Shown piece by piece: positions 1 to 6,056 of a DNA stretch of 6,330 nucleotides. Under the pieces are notes generated by a model. The model searched no databases, was not told the DNA's origin, and was given only the letters and a program-made list of their open reading frames with translations. Source of the stretch: Coprothermobacter sp. GTDB lineage: Bacteria > Coprothermobacterota > Coprothermobacteria > Coprothermobacterales > Coprothermobacteraceae. Position 1 is the first letter of the stretch. Each line of letters starts with the position of its first letter. The stretch covers positions 1-6,330 of the forward strand of contig DMVM01000124.1 in the NCBI GenBank assembly GCA_003476705.1, read 5' to 3'. Made by a program: the position numbers and the translations under genes.

Positions 1-98
1 TCGGTGGGAAATGCCACCACAAAGCCATCAAGCAGAACTTGACATGCCTTTTTAATTAAGCTTTGATCTGGTTTCAAAGGATCGACTTTCAAGACCAC
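1..98 (-). CDS. Sua5/YciO/YrdC-type L-threonylcarbamoyladenylate synthase, N-terminal fragment
   Basis: Only the first 32 codons lie in the window; the gene continues past the left edge. From a GTG at 98-96 the frame reads MVLKVDPLKPDQSLIKKACQ at residues 1-20, followed by a hydrophobic strand ending in VAFPT and a partial codon (GA) compatible with the family's glutamate. This is the characteristic opening of the Sua5/YrdC fold: a short strand, a Pro-Asp helix of about 15 residues, then the AFPTE strand that starts the nucleotide/threonine site. The family makes threonylcarbamoyl-AMP from threonine, bicarbonate and ATP, for t6A at position 37 of ANN-decoding tRNAs in the cytoplasm. A GTGGTG motif at 106-111, 7 nt upstream, is a plausible ribosome site; an in-frame TAA seven codons upstream bounds the start. 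The fragment cannot tell short TsaC from long Sua5, or exclude YciO paralogues. Confidence 0.75.
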   Translation of the reverse strand, partial: MVLKVDPLKPDQSLIKKACQVLLDGFVVAFPT

Positions 99-120
99 GT
101 AAATGCACCACTCTCTTTAA

Positions 121-196
121 TGGCGCGCCCGAGAGGACTCGAACCTCCAACCTTCGGCTCCGGAGGCCGACGCTCTATCCGTTGAGCTACGGGCGC
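121..196 (-). tRNA. tRNA-Arg, anticodon CCG, with encoded CCA
   Basis: Read on the minus strand this folds into a full 76-nt cloverleaf. The acceptor stem is GCGCCCG/CGGGCGC, followed by discriminator G and encoded CCA at 123-121. The D arm is GCTC/GAGC with an AACGGATA loop. The anticodon stem is TCGGC/GCCGA around the loop CTCCGGA, which places anticodon CCG at 163-161, decoding CGG arginine. The T arm is GGAGG/CCTCT (one G-U pair) with loop TTCGAGT. All stems pair and position 37 is G. It lies between lysS and the Sua5-like gene on the same strand, 22 nt ahead of the latter's start, with no terminator between, so it is probably cut out of a longer transcript. As a CNN-decoding tRNA it is not itself a t6A substrate. 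Confidence 0.97.
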
Positions 197-308
197 GATT
201 TATTCGTAGTACTACACAATACGTTGTTCGTATAAAAACCTCTTACGCGCCAAACTAGAAAAGTCAAAATACTGAATGCGTAAACTTCCCCACCCATTCA
301 TCCTTACG
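197..308. other. 112-nt spacer between lysS and tRNA-Arg
   Basis: No coding region is supported here. For leftward transcription I see no GC-rich hairpin followed by a T run, so no intrinsic terminator for lysS. A promoter for the tRNA is possible but weak: TATACG at 234-229 (minus strand) resembles a -10 box but has no good -35 at 16-18 nt, and a good TTGACT at 267-262 lacks a -10 at the right distance. A perfect 10-bp palindrome, GTAGTACTAC at 206-215, sits about 10 nt before the tRNA 5' end; it may be chance or part of the precursor leader. Confidence 0.5.
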
Positions 309-1784
309 CTACTGATCTAGCTCCGTGATTTCTACCACAGCTTCCGTGGACTTTGGTCTTAACGTGGGAAACCAAATAACGTCCTTTATGTTTTCTGCTT
401 CTGTTAGTAGCATGACCAACCTATCTATGCCCACGCCAAGTCCTCCTGTGGGCGGCAAACCATATTCCAGTGCTACCACGAAGTCCTCATCCATGAGAAT
501 GACTTCTTCTTCACCTTGTTCCTTTAGTTTCATCTGCTCCTCAAAACGTGCCTTTTGGTCAAATGGGTCTTGAAGCTCTGAAAAAGCGTTTGCCATTTCC
601 ATGCCAACCACAAAAAGCTCAAAACGATACACAAATCTGGAATCGTCTGGCTTTCTCTTGGCAAGAGGACTTATCTCCACCGGATAATCAAGAACAAATG
701 TGGGATCAACCAAATGAGGTTGAACAAGCTCATCAAACAACTTTTGTATGATATTCTCCCAGGTTGGCGTTTTCGTCATTTCTATGCCATTCGCCTTCAT
801 AACGGCCTTGGCTTTTTCTAGTGTATCCAAATCACTCCAGTCCAAATTAGCAATTTGTTTAAAAGCTTCTTTAAACGTAAGACGCTTAAAAGGATGGCTT
901 AAGTTTACCGTCATTCCCTTGAAACTGACGCACTGGGCCGCGCCGCTAACCTGAGCTGCAGCTGAGAATATGTCCTCAGTTATTTGGATCATGTCTTCGT
1001 AGTCACCTGGGGTTTGATAAAGCTCCAACATGGTGAATTCTGGATTGTGATTCTGGTCAATGCCCTCATTTCGGAAGTTCTTGCCCAGCTCGAAGACCTT
1101 ATGAACACCACCCACTACCAGACGTTTCAGATAAAGTTCCGGCGCAATGCGCAAGTAAAGGTCTATGTCCAAAGCATTGTGGTGCGTGACGAAAGGCTTA
1201 GCACTGGCACCGCTGGGTATGGGCTGAAGAATGGGTGTCTCCACTTCTACAAAACCTTTGGACCACAGCAGCTCACGAATGGCTTTTATGATATCAGCTC
1301 TCTTACGAAAACGTTCACGAGAGTCGTCGTCGATAATAAGGTCCAAATACCTCTGACGGTAACGTACTTCTGGGTCCTTAACACCGTGCCATTTTTCTGG
1401 TAAAGGCCTCAGACATTTGCTCTGCAACCTGAAGTCTTGTACATCCAAAGTAAGCTCTCCACGACCCGTATGATAAACACTACCTCTCACGTAAATGACG
1501 TCTCCCACATCAATAAACTTCTTGAAAAAGTCGTATTTCTCACCCAACACGTCTTTTCGCAAGCTAATCTGCAGCCTTCCAGTAAAGTCCTTGAGGTCAG
1601 CAAAGGTGAGTTTGCCATGTTGTCGTACACTGGTAACACGTGCCATAACGCTGAAATCATCACCATCTGACGCCTGTCGCACCCTGGAAATAGGCACAAC
1701 ATCTCTGACCACAACGCCAAAGGGATCAATACCCAATTGCCTTAGTTGCTCAAGCTTACTAAGTCTGACCTCACGTTCTTCCAT
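309..1784 (-). CDS. lysS: Lysyl-tRNA synthetase, class II
   Basis: Charges tRNA-Lys with lysine in the cytoplasm using ATP. The 491-aa product has the usual class II length and layout. After a short basic N-terminal helix (KLEQLRQLGIDPFG) comes an OB-fold anticodon-binding domain at about residues 40-125, with the hallmark GKLTFADLKD. The catalytic domain starts near RYRQRYLDLI (141-150). It contains the motif 1 region near 160-190, motif 2 at about 231-251 (FELGKNFRNEG, with the conserved Arg and the HNPEFTMLE stretch) and motif 3 at about 442-461 (GLGVGIDRLVMLL). The C-terminus has the typical WFPTLRPK. The ATG at 1784-1782 gives the expected N-terminus; it lies 2 nt after the greA stop, behind a weak GTGGTG ribosome site at 1793-1798, so translation is probably coupled to greA. 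greA-lysS adjacency is common in Gram-positive bacteria. Confidence 0.98.
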   Translation of the reverse strand: MEEREVRLSKLEQLRQLGIDPFGVVVRDVVPISRVRQASDGDDFSVMARVTSVRQHGKLTFADLKDFTGRLQISLRKDVLGEKYDFFKKFIDVGDVIYVRGSVYHTGRGELTLDVQDFRLQSKCLRPLPEKWHGVKDPEVRYRQRYLDLIIDDDSRERFRKRADIIKAIRELLWSKGFVEVETPILQPIPSGASAKPFVTHHNALDIDLYLRIAPELYLKRLVVGGVHKVFELGKNFRNEGIDQNHNPEFTMLELYQTPGDYEDMIQITEDIFSAAAQVSGAAQCVSFKGMTVNLSHPFKRLTFKEAFKQIANLDWSDLDTLEKAKAVMKANGIEMTKTPTWENIIQKLFDELVQPHLVDPTFVLDYPVEISPLAKRKPDDSRFVYRFELFVVGMEMANAFSELQDPFDQKARFEEQMKLKEQGEEEVILMDEDFVVALEYGLPPTGGLGVGIDRLVMLLTEAENIKDVIWFPTLRPKSTEAVVEITELDQ

Positions 1785-1786
1785 GG

Positions 1787-2278
1787 CTACGGCACCACTA
1801 TATCTAGGATTTCATAAACTGCCTTGCTTCCATTACGAAGCTTAATTTCAACGCGATCGCCTCTTTTGCGGCCAAGAAGTCTGCTGCCCAAAGGGGACTT
1901 TGAGGAAATCTTCCCTGAGAAGGGATCGACTTCTTCAGAATTGCCCACGATGATAAACGATTCTTCTCCACCAGTACTCTCATCAAGCACCAACACTTTA
2001 GTACCAACGGAAACCTGATCCAGCACCAAATCTTCTGCCTTCACCACTCTGGCATTGTAAAGGAGTGTTTCTAGGCGAGCTATGCGCTCTTCTAACAAGG
2101 CCTGCTCTTCCTTAGCCGCTTCAAACTCAGAGTTCTCTGAGAGGTCCCCCAAAGCCCTGGCTTCCTGAATCTTTTCAGCGACTTCTTTTCTCTTTACTTC
2201 CTTCAGGTATTTTAGTTCCTCTAAAATTTTATTCTTTCCTTCCTCTGTCAGAATTGGTTCTTCTTCTACTCTTTTCAT
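1787..2278 (-). CDS. greA: Transcription elongation factor GreA
   Basis: Rescues backtracked RNA polymerase by inserting its coiled coil into the secondary channel and stimulating transcript cleavage. The 163-aa product is normal length. The N-terminal antiparallel coiled coil covers about residues 10-80, with the tip motif ARALGDLSENSEFEAAKEEQ at 40-59. Asp45 and Glu48 correspond to the acidic catalytic tip residues of E. coli GreA (D41 and E44, shifted by four). The FKBP-like C-terminal domain occupies about 82-163, including SVGTKVLVLDE and the late KSPLGSRLLGRKRGD segment, which is the usual GreA signature for binding the polymerase. The ATG at 2278-2276 is preceded by AGGAGG at 2294-2289 (10-nt spacer) and starts 1 nt after the stop of the upstream reductase gene, so the two are surely in one transcript. 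The next gene, lysS, begins 2 nt after its stop. Confidence 0.98.
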   Translation of the reverse strand: MKRVEEEPILTEEGKNKILEELKYLKEVKRKEVAEKIQEARALGDLSENSEFEAAKEEQALLEERIARLETLLYNARVVKAEDLVLDQVSVGTKVLVLDESTGGEESFIIVGNSEEVDPFSGKISSKSPLGSRLLGRKRGDRVEIKLRNGSKAVYEILDIVVP

Positions 2279-2279
2279 G

Positions 2280-3338
2280 TCAAGAAACCCTCCTAATAGC
2301 CCTTATTCTGTCTAATTGTGCTTCTGTCACTGGACGGTCAAATGAACGCATCCAAACTACTTCAAATCCGTGCTTTTTTGCCCACTGACCAGTCAAGACT
2401 ACCTGCTCTTCCTTTAGGTCTCTACCCAAACTGAAATCCGTTGTCCAATCCTCCAAAGCAAGCATCATGGTTTCGCTCATACAGGCATAAGCTGTTTTGG
2501 GCTCAAACCCAAAATTAAAGTTAAATTGTACATCACCGGGTACACGAACTACGCCACCGTCCAATACCAGTACGTCAGATCTCTTCTTCGCAACAGACTC
2601 CGCAACATTCCGAGGCCTAGATACATCCACAACAATGGCACCTGGCTGCAAGTCATCAGCATCTATTATGGCTTCTGGAGCCGAAGAGACAGTTATCAAA
2701 AGATCAGCCTTTTTAACTCCTTCACTGATATTACTGGTGTAGTCCACATCGTAGTTTTTCAAAACCTCAGCCAATGACTGCAAACGGTCCATATTTCGTG
2801 CAACCAGTGTGACTCTGCCTACCTGTGGAGCTAATACCTTAGTGAGTACGCTCCCAATGGATCCTGTGGCTCCCACCACTGTCAACGTACAACTCTTGGG
2901 ATCAATGCCTACTTCTTTAGCTGCCAGAAGTAATGCTTCACCAGCAGTGTAAGCTGTATAACTGTTACCGGTGGTCACACCTATATCCAGTGCTTTTGCA
3001 ATGGATATGCCGGCATCTTTTACTACTGAGGTATAGGCACCCAAGCCCATGATCTGAGCACCTTGCTTTTCAAGTAGCTTGCCAGCTTTTATTATCTGCT
3101 TTATTGCATAGTCTTGCTCTTGCATCATCATTTTTGGTGTCATGGGAACTACTGCAAACCAACCATCTACTTCTTTACCAGTAACAGACCTTACTCCAGT
3201 AACATGGGAAGCTATATACGGACTGGCATACTTGCCTGCCCATTCCACGAGGGCGTCAGGCAGGTGTCTAGTAAACCCTATATGGCTCTTTATGTCCTCG
3301 ATGGACAATGGATGCAATACAAAACCAAATTTAGCCAT
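2280..3338 (-). CDS. Acyl-ACP reductase-like NAD(P)-dependent dehydrogenase (COG5322 type; often labelled shikimate dehydrogenase)
   Basis: The 352-aa product resembles cyanobacterial long-chain acyl-ACP reductase (AAR), which uses NADPH to turn fatty acyl-ACP into fatty aldehyde. Visible matches to that family: the start MAKFGFVLHPLS; TTGNSYTAY at 122-130; a Rossmann loop VVGATGSIGS at about 154-163 followed by VTLVARN near 176-182; a VDVSRPRNV strand near 237-245; DGGVVRVPGDV near 260-270; and KTAYACMSETMM, whose Cys286 aligns with the cysteine that carries the acyl thioester in Synechococcus AAR. Downstream FSLGRD and KHGFEV also match. The length is close to AAR (about 340). I chose the ATG at 3338, not an in-frame start at 3374, because GGAGGTG lies at 3355-3349 and the family starts here. 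The gene follows the quinate-dehydrogenase-like gene and abuts greA by 1 nt. The true substrate is unknown, and no aldehyde-deformylating oxygenase gene is present here. Confidence 0.88.
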   Translation of the reverse strand: MAKFGFVLHPLSIEDIKSHIGFTRHLPDALVEWAGKYASPYIASHVTGVRSVTGKEVDGWFAVVPMTPKMMMQEQDYAIKQIIKAGKLLEKQGAQIMGLGAYTSVVKDAGISIAKALDIGVTTGNSYTAYTAGEALLLAAKEVGIDPKSCTLTVVGATGSIGSVLTKVLAPQVGRVTLVARNMDRLQSLAEVLKNYDVDYTSNISEGVKKADLLITVSSAPEAIIDADDLQPGAIVVDVSRPRNVAESVAKKRSDVLVLDGGVVRVPGDVQFNFNFGFEPKTAYACMSETMMLALEDWTTDFSLGRDLKEEQVVLTGQWAKKHGFEVVWMRSFDRPVTEAQLDRIRAIRRVS

Positions 3339-3342
3339 GCAA

Positions 3343-3396
3343 CTATTCCACCTCCGGCGCAATGGCCACAGCAAAAATAACTTTGCCGCGATTCAT
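3343..3396 (-). CDS. Possible 17-codon leader peptide upstream of the reductase gene
   Basis: In the 112-nt gap before the reductase gene a small frame runs from ATG 3396-3394 to TAG 3345-3343, reading MNRGKVIFAVAIAPEVE. Its last codons contain the reductase's ribosome site (GGAGGTG), and its stop is 4 nt before the reductase ATG, an arrangement suited to translational coupling. Its own ribosome site is weak (GGAAAAG, 7 nt upstream). At 17 codons the frame could well be chance. I know no family for it; comparison with related genomes decides. Confidence 0.2.
   Translation of the reverse strand: MNRGKVIFAVAIAPEVE
3349..3355 (-). promoter_or_regulatory. Ribosome binding site that sets the reductase start
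   Basis: GGAGGTG on the minus strand is a 7-base match to the anti-Shine-Dalgarno sequence, 10 nt before the ATG at 3338. It lies inside the longer open frame that begins at 3374, which argues that the first 12 codons of that frame are not translated. The spacer is slightly longer than ideal. Confidence 0.7.
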
Positions 3397-3450
3397 TCTT
3401 CATCTTTTCCATTGTTAATTCTTTTACCATATCTGCGATATTTTAATACT

Positions 3451-4356
3451 TTAATCTTCGTTAAGAACTCGAATATTGGGACCTAAGTTAAGTTGGGCTA
3501 TCAGCTTTTCATATTCTGGATAATGAGGAGGGGTACCAGGTTTGCCCAGCAGAGCAGTGAAAACGCCCTCCAAAACATTCGTTCCAAAACTTCTCCCCTC
3601 GATAACAGGCGTGGTAGTTATAAGAAGCGAAACACCACGCTTTTTAAGTTCCTCCACGTTCTCAGAAGTGGTAGTATTTGTCAAAATGATTTTCCCTTTC
3701 AAGCCCTCTGGCATGTACTTGTCAATGTAAAGATAGTCACCTGCTATGACATCAGCTTGTTTAAAGTATTGCACAAATTTCGGGGTGCGCTCCAGTTGTT
3801 TCGATCCGGTAGGATATAACACTGTAAAAGGTAGATTAGTAGCTATGGGGAGTATGACAGATCCAAGAGTACGCAGGCTGCCAATGGAATGAAGTGGTAT
3901 GGCTATGTTTAGGGCAAACATGAGATCACCGATTATTAGCTTTCCGCCATTCCTACTAATGGCTTCCACCATACCCCAGCGGTCCACACCACTGGTTATG
4001 AAAAAGGTCATTCCAGGACGTAAAACTCCTCTGGAAAAGAGATCATCCACTACTTTCCTTTCCAAGGTATGTTTTAGCCCTGAACCGTCTACCACGGGCG
4101 TTCTCTTAGCCGCTTCTTTTAACTTCTTTGCATCCCTGATAACGTAGCGCTTCTCACCCAACCACACGTAAAGATCTATACCCCCTAAACCAATAGCGTC
4201 GACCTTCCCGTCGAGCTCTCCTATATTCTGAGCAGCTTTTTCCATGTCACCATCGGTTCCCACACGCTCCAATATAAATTCTTCTCCCAAGAACACGGCT
4301 TGCGCTGTGCTATCTCTTTTGGAAGAACCTAAACTAACTGAAACCACATGCTTCAC
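3451..4356 (-). CDS. 'Quinate 5-dehydrogenase' family protein of unproven function
   Basis: The 301-aa product belongs to a conserved family that databases commonly call quinate 5-dehydrogenase. Motifs include SLGSSKRD (8-15), GTDGDM (33-38), GLGGIDLY (56-63), DGSGLKHTLER (90-100), GDLMFAL (143-149), LYPTGSKQ (180-187), AGDYLYI (205-211), TNTTT (226-230) and GRSFGTNVLEG (254-264). I see no signal peptide or membrane helix, so it is cytosolic. I do not see the usual shikimate/quinate dehydrogenase layout (a Ser-rich N-terminal substrate motif, the catalytic Lys/Asp pair, then a GxGGxxxA Rossmann loop mid-protein), so the name is not supported by what is visible. The start is GTG at 4356-4354, 8 nt after AAAAGGAGG; the open frame extends 39 codons further up, but that stretch holds the ribosome site and promoter. 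It heads the operon with the acyl-ACP-reductase-like gene, greA and lysS, suggesting a shared role with the reductase. Confidence 0.85.
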   Translation of the reverse strand: MKHVVSVSLGSSKRDSTAQAVFLGEEFILERVGTDGDMEKAAQNIGELDGKVDAIGLGGIDLYVWLGEKRYVIRDAKKLKEAAKRTPVVDGSGLKHTLERKVVDDLFSRGVLRPGMTFFITSGVDRWGMVEAISRNGGKLIIGDLMFALNIAIPLHSIGSLRTLGSVILPIATNLPFTVLYPTGSKQLERTPKFVQYFKQADVIAGDYLYIDKYMPEGLKGKIILTNTTTSENVEELKKRGVSLLITTTPVIEGRSFGTNVLEGVFTALLGKPGTPPHYPEYEKLIAQLNLGPNIRVLNED

Positions 4357-4364
4357 AGCAGTAG

Positions 4365-4373
4365 CCTCCTTTT
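4365..4373 (-). promoter_or_regulatory. Strong ribosome binding site fixing the GTG start
   Basis: AAAAGGAGG on the minus strand is the best Shine-Dalgarno match in the window, 8 nt before the GTG at 4356. It decides the start of the quinate-dehydrogenase-like gene and rules out the ATG at 4473, which lies upstream of the promoter. Confidence 0.85.
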
Positions 4374-4401
4374 GTTTAAAAGAAATAGGCTTAAGTATTA
4401 T
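4372..4401 (+). promoter_or_regulatory. Sigma-A-type promoter for the rightward operon, overlapping the leftward one
   Basis: TTGTTT (4372-4377) and TATTAT (4396-4401) are separated by 18 nt. The -10 matches 5 of 6 consensus bases and occupies the same bases as the leftward -10 on the other strand. Initiation would be near 4408, leaving about 24 nt to the ATG at 4432 or 39 nt to that at 4447. The -35 lies within the ribosome site of the opposite gene. Confidence 0.45.
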
Positions 4402-4424
4402 AAACCCTAAAGAGCCTGCTACAA
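4397..4424 (-). promoter_or_regulatory. Sigma-A-type promoter for the leftward operon
   Basis: On the minus strand a perfect -10 box TATAAT (4402-4397) lies 16 nt after TTGTAG (4424-4419), a 3-of-6 match to the -35 consensus. Initiation about 7 nt downstream would give a leader of roughly 35 nt before the GTG at 4356. It is the only good promoter I find for the leftward genes, so it may serve the whole block down to lysS and beyond. Confidence 0.6.
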
Positions 4425-4431
4425 TTGTTTT

Positions 4432-5538
4432 ATGGAAAACAATCAAATGAAGTTTGCAGACCTTCACCTTCATGCGTGGACTTACAGCGCACTTAATCTG
4501 TTTCCAGACCTTTCCAAGTGTACTAGCTTCGAAGAAATAGAAGAAACGCTAAGAACACATCCTTTGAACAATTGGTATGTTGGAGTTAGGTTTAATCAGG
4601 AGTTCTTAAAAGAGAAACAAATCCCGTCAAAAACTTTGCTCGATTCATGGTTTCCAGACCACCCTGCACTTTTGGTGAGGACATGCCTTCACTTAGCAGT
4701 ACTGAACACCAAAGCCATGGAACAGCTTGGCTTTAATGCGCCTTCAGGCGTGCTTTTAGAAGAAGATGTCTTTGATCTTCTGGAAAAGTTTATCGAAGTA
4801 AATGCTATTCCAAAACAGGAAGTACTGGAAAAAGGTGTCAATAGGCTTAGAGAGTTTGGCATAACAAAGTTCGTTGACATGCATGTAACCAAAGAAAACG
4901 TGAATCTTTTAGCTGGATTCCCCTTCTACACCTCAGATCCTGACCTGTTAAGCGATGCTTTGGGACTAAAGGTATTCCTAGACGGTTCACTAGGAGCCCG
5001 TACAGCTGCTTTGACAAAGGAATACAGTGATGATCCAGGAAATTATGGCAAGCTAAACCACAGTGATGAAGAGCTTTTTTCCTTGGTGGAGCAAGCCCAC
5101 AAGAAGGACAAACCCGTAGCACTACATGCCATCGGAGATAGAGCCATAGATCAGGCCTTAAGTGTACTAAAAAAATCAAGACACTCATTAGATAGGGTGG
5201 AACATCTCCAAATAACGCGTTTAGACCAGATAGAAGAATTGGCTAAGCTCGAGATAGCAGCGTGCATACAACCCATTTTCTCAAAGGAACTCCCATGGGC
5301 TACTGAGCGTGTGGGCAATCGGATTGAAACAAGCTATGCGTGGGGACTTATGAAAGATTATGGCGTAAAACTATTAGTGGGTAGTGACGCTCCTGTGGAC
5401 GACGTTAGTCCTTTCGAAGCTGCTAAAGTGGTAGACGAGCTTCAAGGCCCTCACCACTTGGATAGGGGTTTTGTGTTGGAACTCTATTCATCTGATAACT
5501 TCGATTTTTATGGATGGGAAAAACAAACCCAGCCCTAA
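4432..5538 (+). CDS. Compact amidohydrolase family 3 (YtcJ-like) metal-dependent hydrolase
   Basis: A TIM-barrel amidohydrolase that probably hydrolyses a C-N or similar bond; the substrate is unknown. Of 368 aa, the metal ligands are all visible: HxH at His12/His14 (DLHLH), Lys180 in KVFLDGSLGARTAAL (the position normally carbamylated), His232 in ALHAIGDRAID, His258 in RVEHLQ and Asp319 in VGSDAPV. The family segment NTKAMEQLG is at about 94-102. Members are usually about 500-550 aa with a split beta-sandwich domain before and after the barrel. Here the HxH is almost at the N-terminus and only about 50 residues follow the last Asp, so that domain is missing. No frameshift is evident. The start is uncertain: ATG 4432 has no ribosome site, and ATG 4447 (MKFADLHLH) has only a weak GGAA upstream. 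Neither signal peptide nor membrane helix is seen. It overlaps the next gene by 29 nt. Confidence 0.88.
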   Translation: MENNQMKFADLHLHAWTYSALNLFPDLSKCTSFEEIEETLRTHPLNNWYVGVRFNQEFLKEKQIPSKTLLDSWFPDHPALLVRTCLHLAVLNTKAMEQLGFNAPSGVLLEEDVFDLLEKFIEVNAIPKQEVLEKGVNRLREFGITKFVDMHVTKENVNLLAGFPFYTSDPDLLSDALGLKVFLDGSLGARTAALTKEYSDDPGNYGKLNHSDEELFSLVEQAHKKDKPVALHAIGDRAIDQALSVLKKSRHSLDRVEHLQITRLDQIEELAKLEIAACIQPIFSKELPWATERVGNRIETSYAWGLMKDYGVKLLVGSDAPVDDVSPFEAAKVVDELQGPHHLDRGFVLELYSSDNFDFYGWEKQTQP

Positions 5539-6037
5539 GGTACAACTGCTAATCTTCATAGTAAAGGCACTAACTTTAGCAATCTGGTTTGCAACATTGG
5601 TCAGTTTTCTCTTAGCAGAACCAGGTGCACAAAACAAGAATGTACTTACTTACTTGCTTACAGGTAGTACTCAGCTAAAGCTCACTGAAATGGAAATGCT
5701 TCACATGCAAGATGTAAGAACCTGGTTTTTGGTGCTCGAGCTAGCATCATTTGTGTGGGTAATACCACAAAATGTCTACCCTGGACGAAGAATTAGCGTG
5801 GTGATTTTATTGCTTACGCTGGGCTTTGTCACTATTACCCTGCTGAGTTTTGACACTGTCTGGAACTATATACATCATCTCCTGTTCAGAAATCAGCTCT
5901 GGATTCTTCCCAGCGATTCCTACCTTATTGAACATTTCTTTGATACGTTTTTACCGGCCATGGTCTCAGGCTTTGGCATTTGGATTCTTCTTTGGTTAAA
6001 AACACTTCTACCTATGTCCAGCAATAGTAAAATGTAA
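5510..6037 (+). CDS. DUF1461/TIGR01906-type integral membrane protein
   Basis: The 175-aa membrane protein has four likely helices at about 11-36, 70-90, 94-114 and 145-167. The family signature is visible: EMLHMQDVR (62-70) after the first helix, and WNYIHHLLFRNQLWILP (118-134) before the last, close to the family's 'Fh.l.F.n..W.l.p' pattern. The family's function is unknown. The product is slightly short, with a reduced loop between helix 1 and the EMLHMQDV motif compared with what I recall of members. The start is uncertain. ATG 5510 gives a good inside-positive N-terminus (MDGKNKPSPK) but has no ribosome site and lies inside the amidohydrolase gene, so translation may depend on ribosomes finishing that gene. 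A TTG at 5471 would add 13 residues and is less likely. The next gene starts 19 nt after the stop. Confidence 0.8.
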   Translation: MDGKNKPSPKVQLLIFIVKALTLAIWFATLVSFLLAEPGAQNKNVLTYLLTGSTQLKLTEMEMLHMQDVRTWFLVLELASFVWVIPQNVYPGRRISVVILLLTLGFVTITLLSFDTVWNYIHHLLFRNQLWILPSDSYLIEHFFDTFLPAMVSGFGIWILLWLKTLLPMSSNSKM

Positions 6038-6056
6038 TCACAATGCCGGTGCAGGG

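Noticed and set aside
206..215. Perfect 10-bp palindrome GTAGTACTAC before the tRNA as an operator or terminator
   Set aside because: It is too short, AT-rich and without a T run; palindromes of this size occur by chance.
984..1403. Plus-strand open frame of 139 codons opposite lysS
   Set aside because: It is antisense to a clearly conserved synthetase, has no ribosome site and shows no recognisable protein features.
3278..3418. Cysteine-rich minus-strand frame of about 46 codons (ATG near 3418) with CCGHC and CIHC spacing like a zinc site
   Set aside because: It has no ribosome site, overlaps the first 60 nt of the reductase gene in another frame, and the cysteines come from out-of-frame reading of conserved codons. 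Most likely chance.
3400..3450. Internal promoter for the reductase gene in the AT-rich gap
   Set aside because: TAAAAT-like -10 strings exist but none has a credible -35 at the right distance.
4357..4473. 39-codon N-terminal extension of the quinate-dehydrogenase-like protein to ATG 4473
   Set aside because: The stretch contains the strong ribosome site and a perfect -10 box, overlaps the start of the divergent gene, and the family motif SLGSSKRD follows directly after the GTG at 4356.
4847..5188. Minus-strand open frame of 113 codons opposite the amidohydrolase
   Set aside because: It is antisense to conserved catalytic motifs, with composition typical of a reverse-strand shadow.
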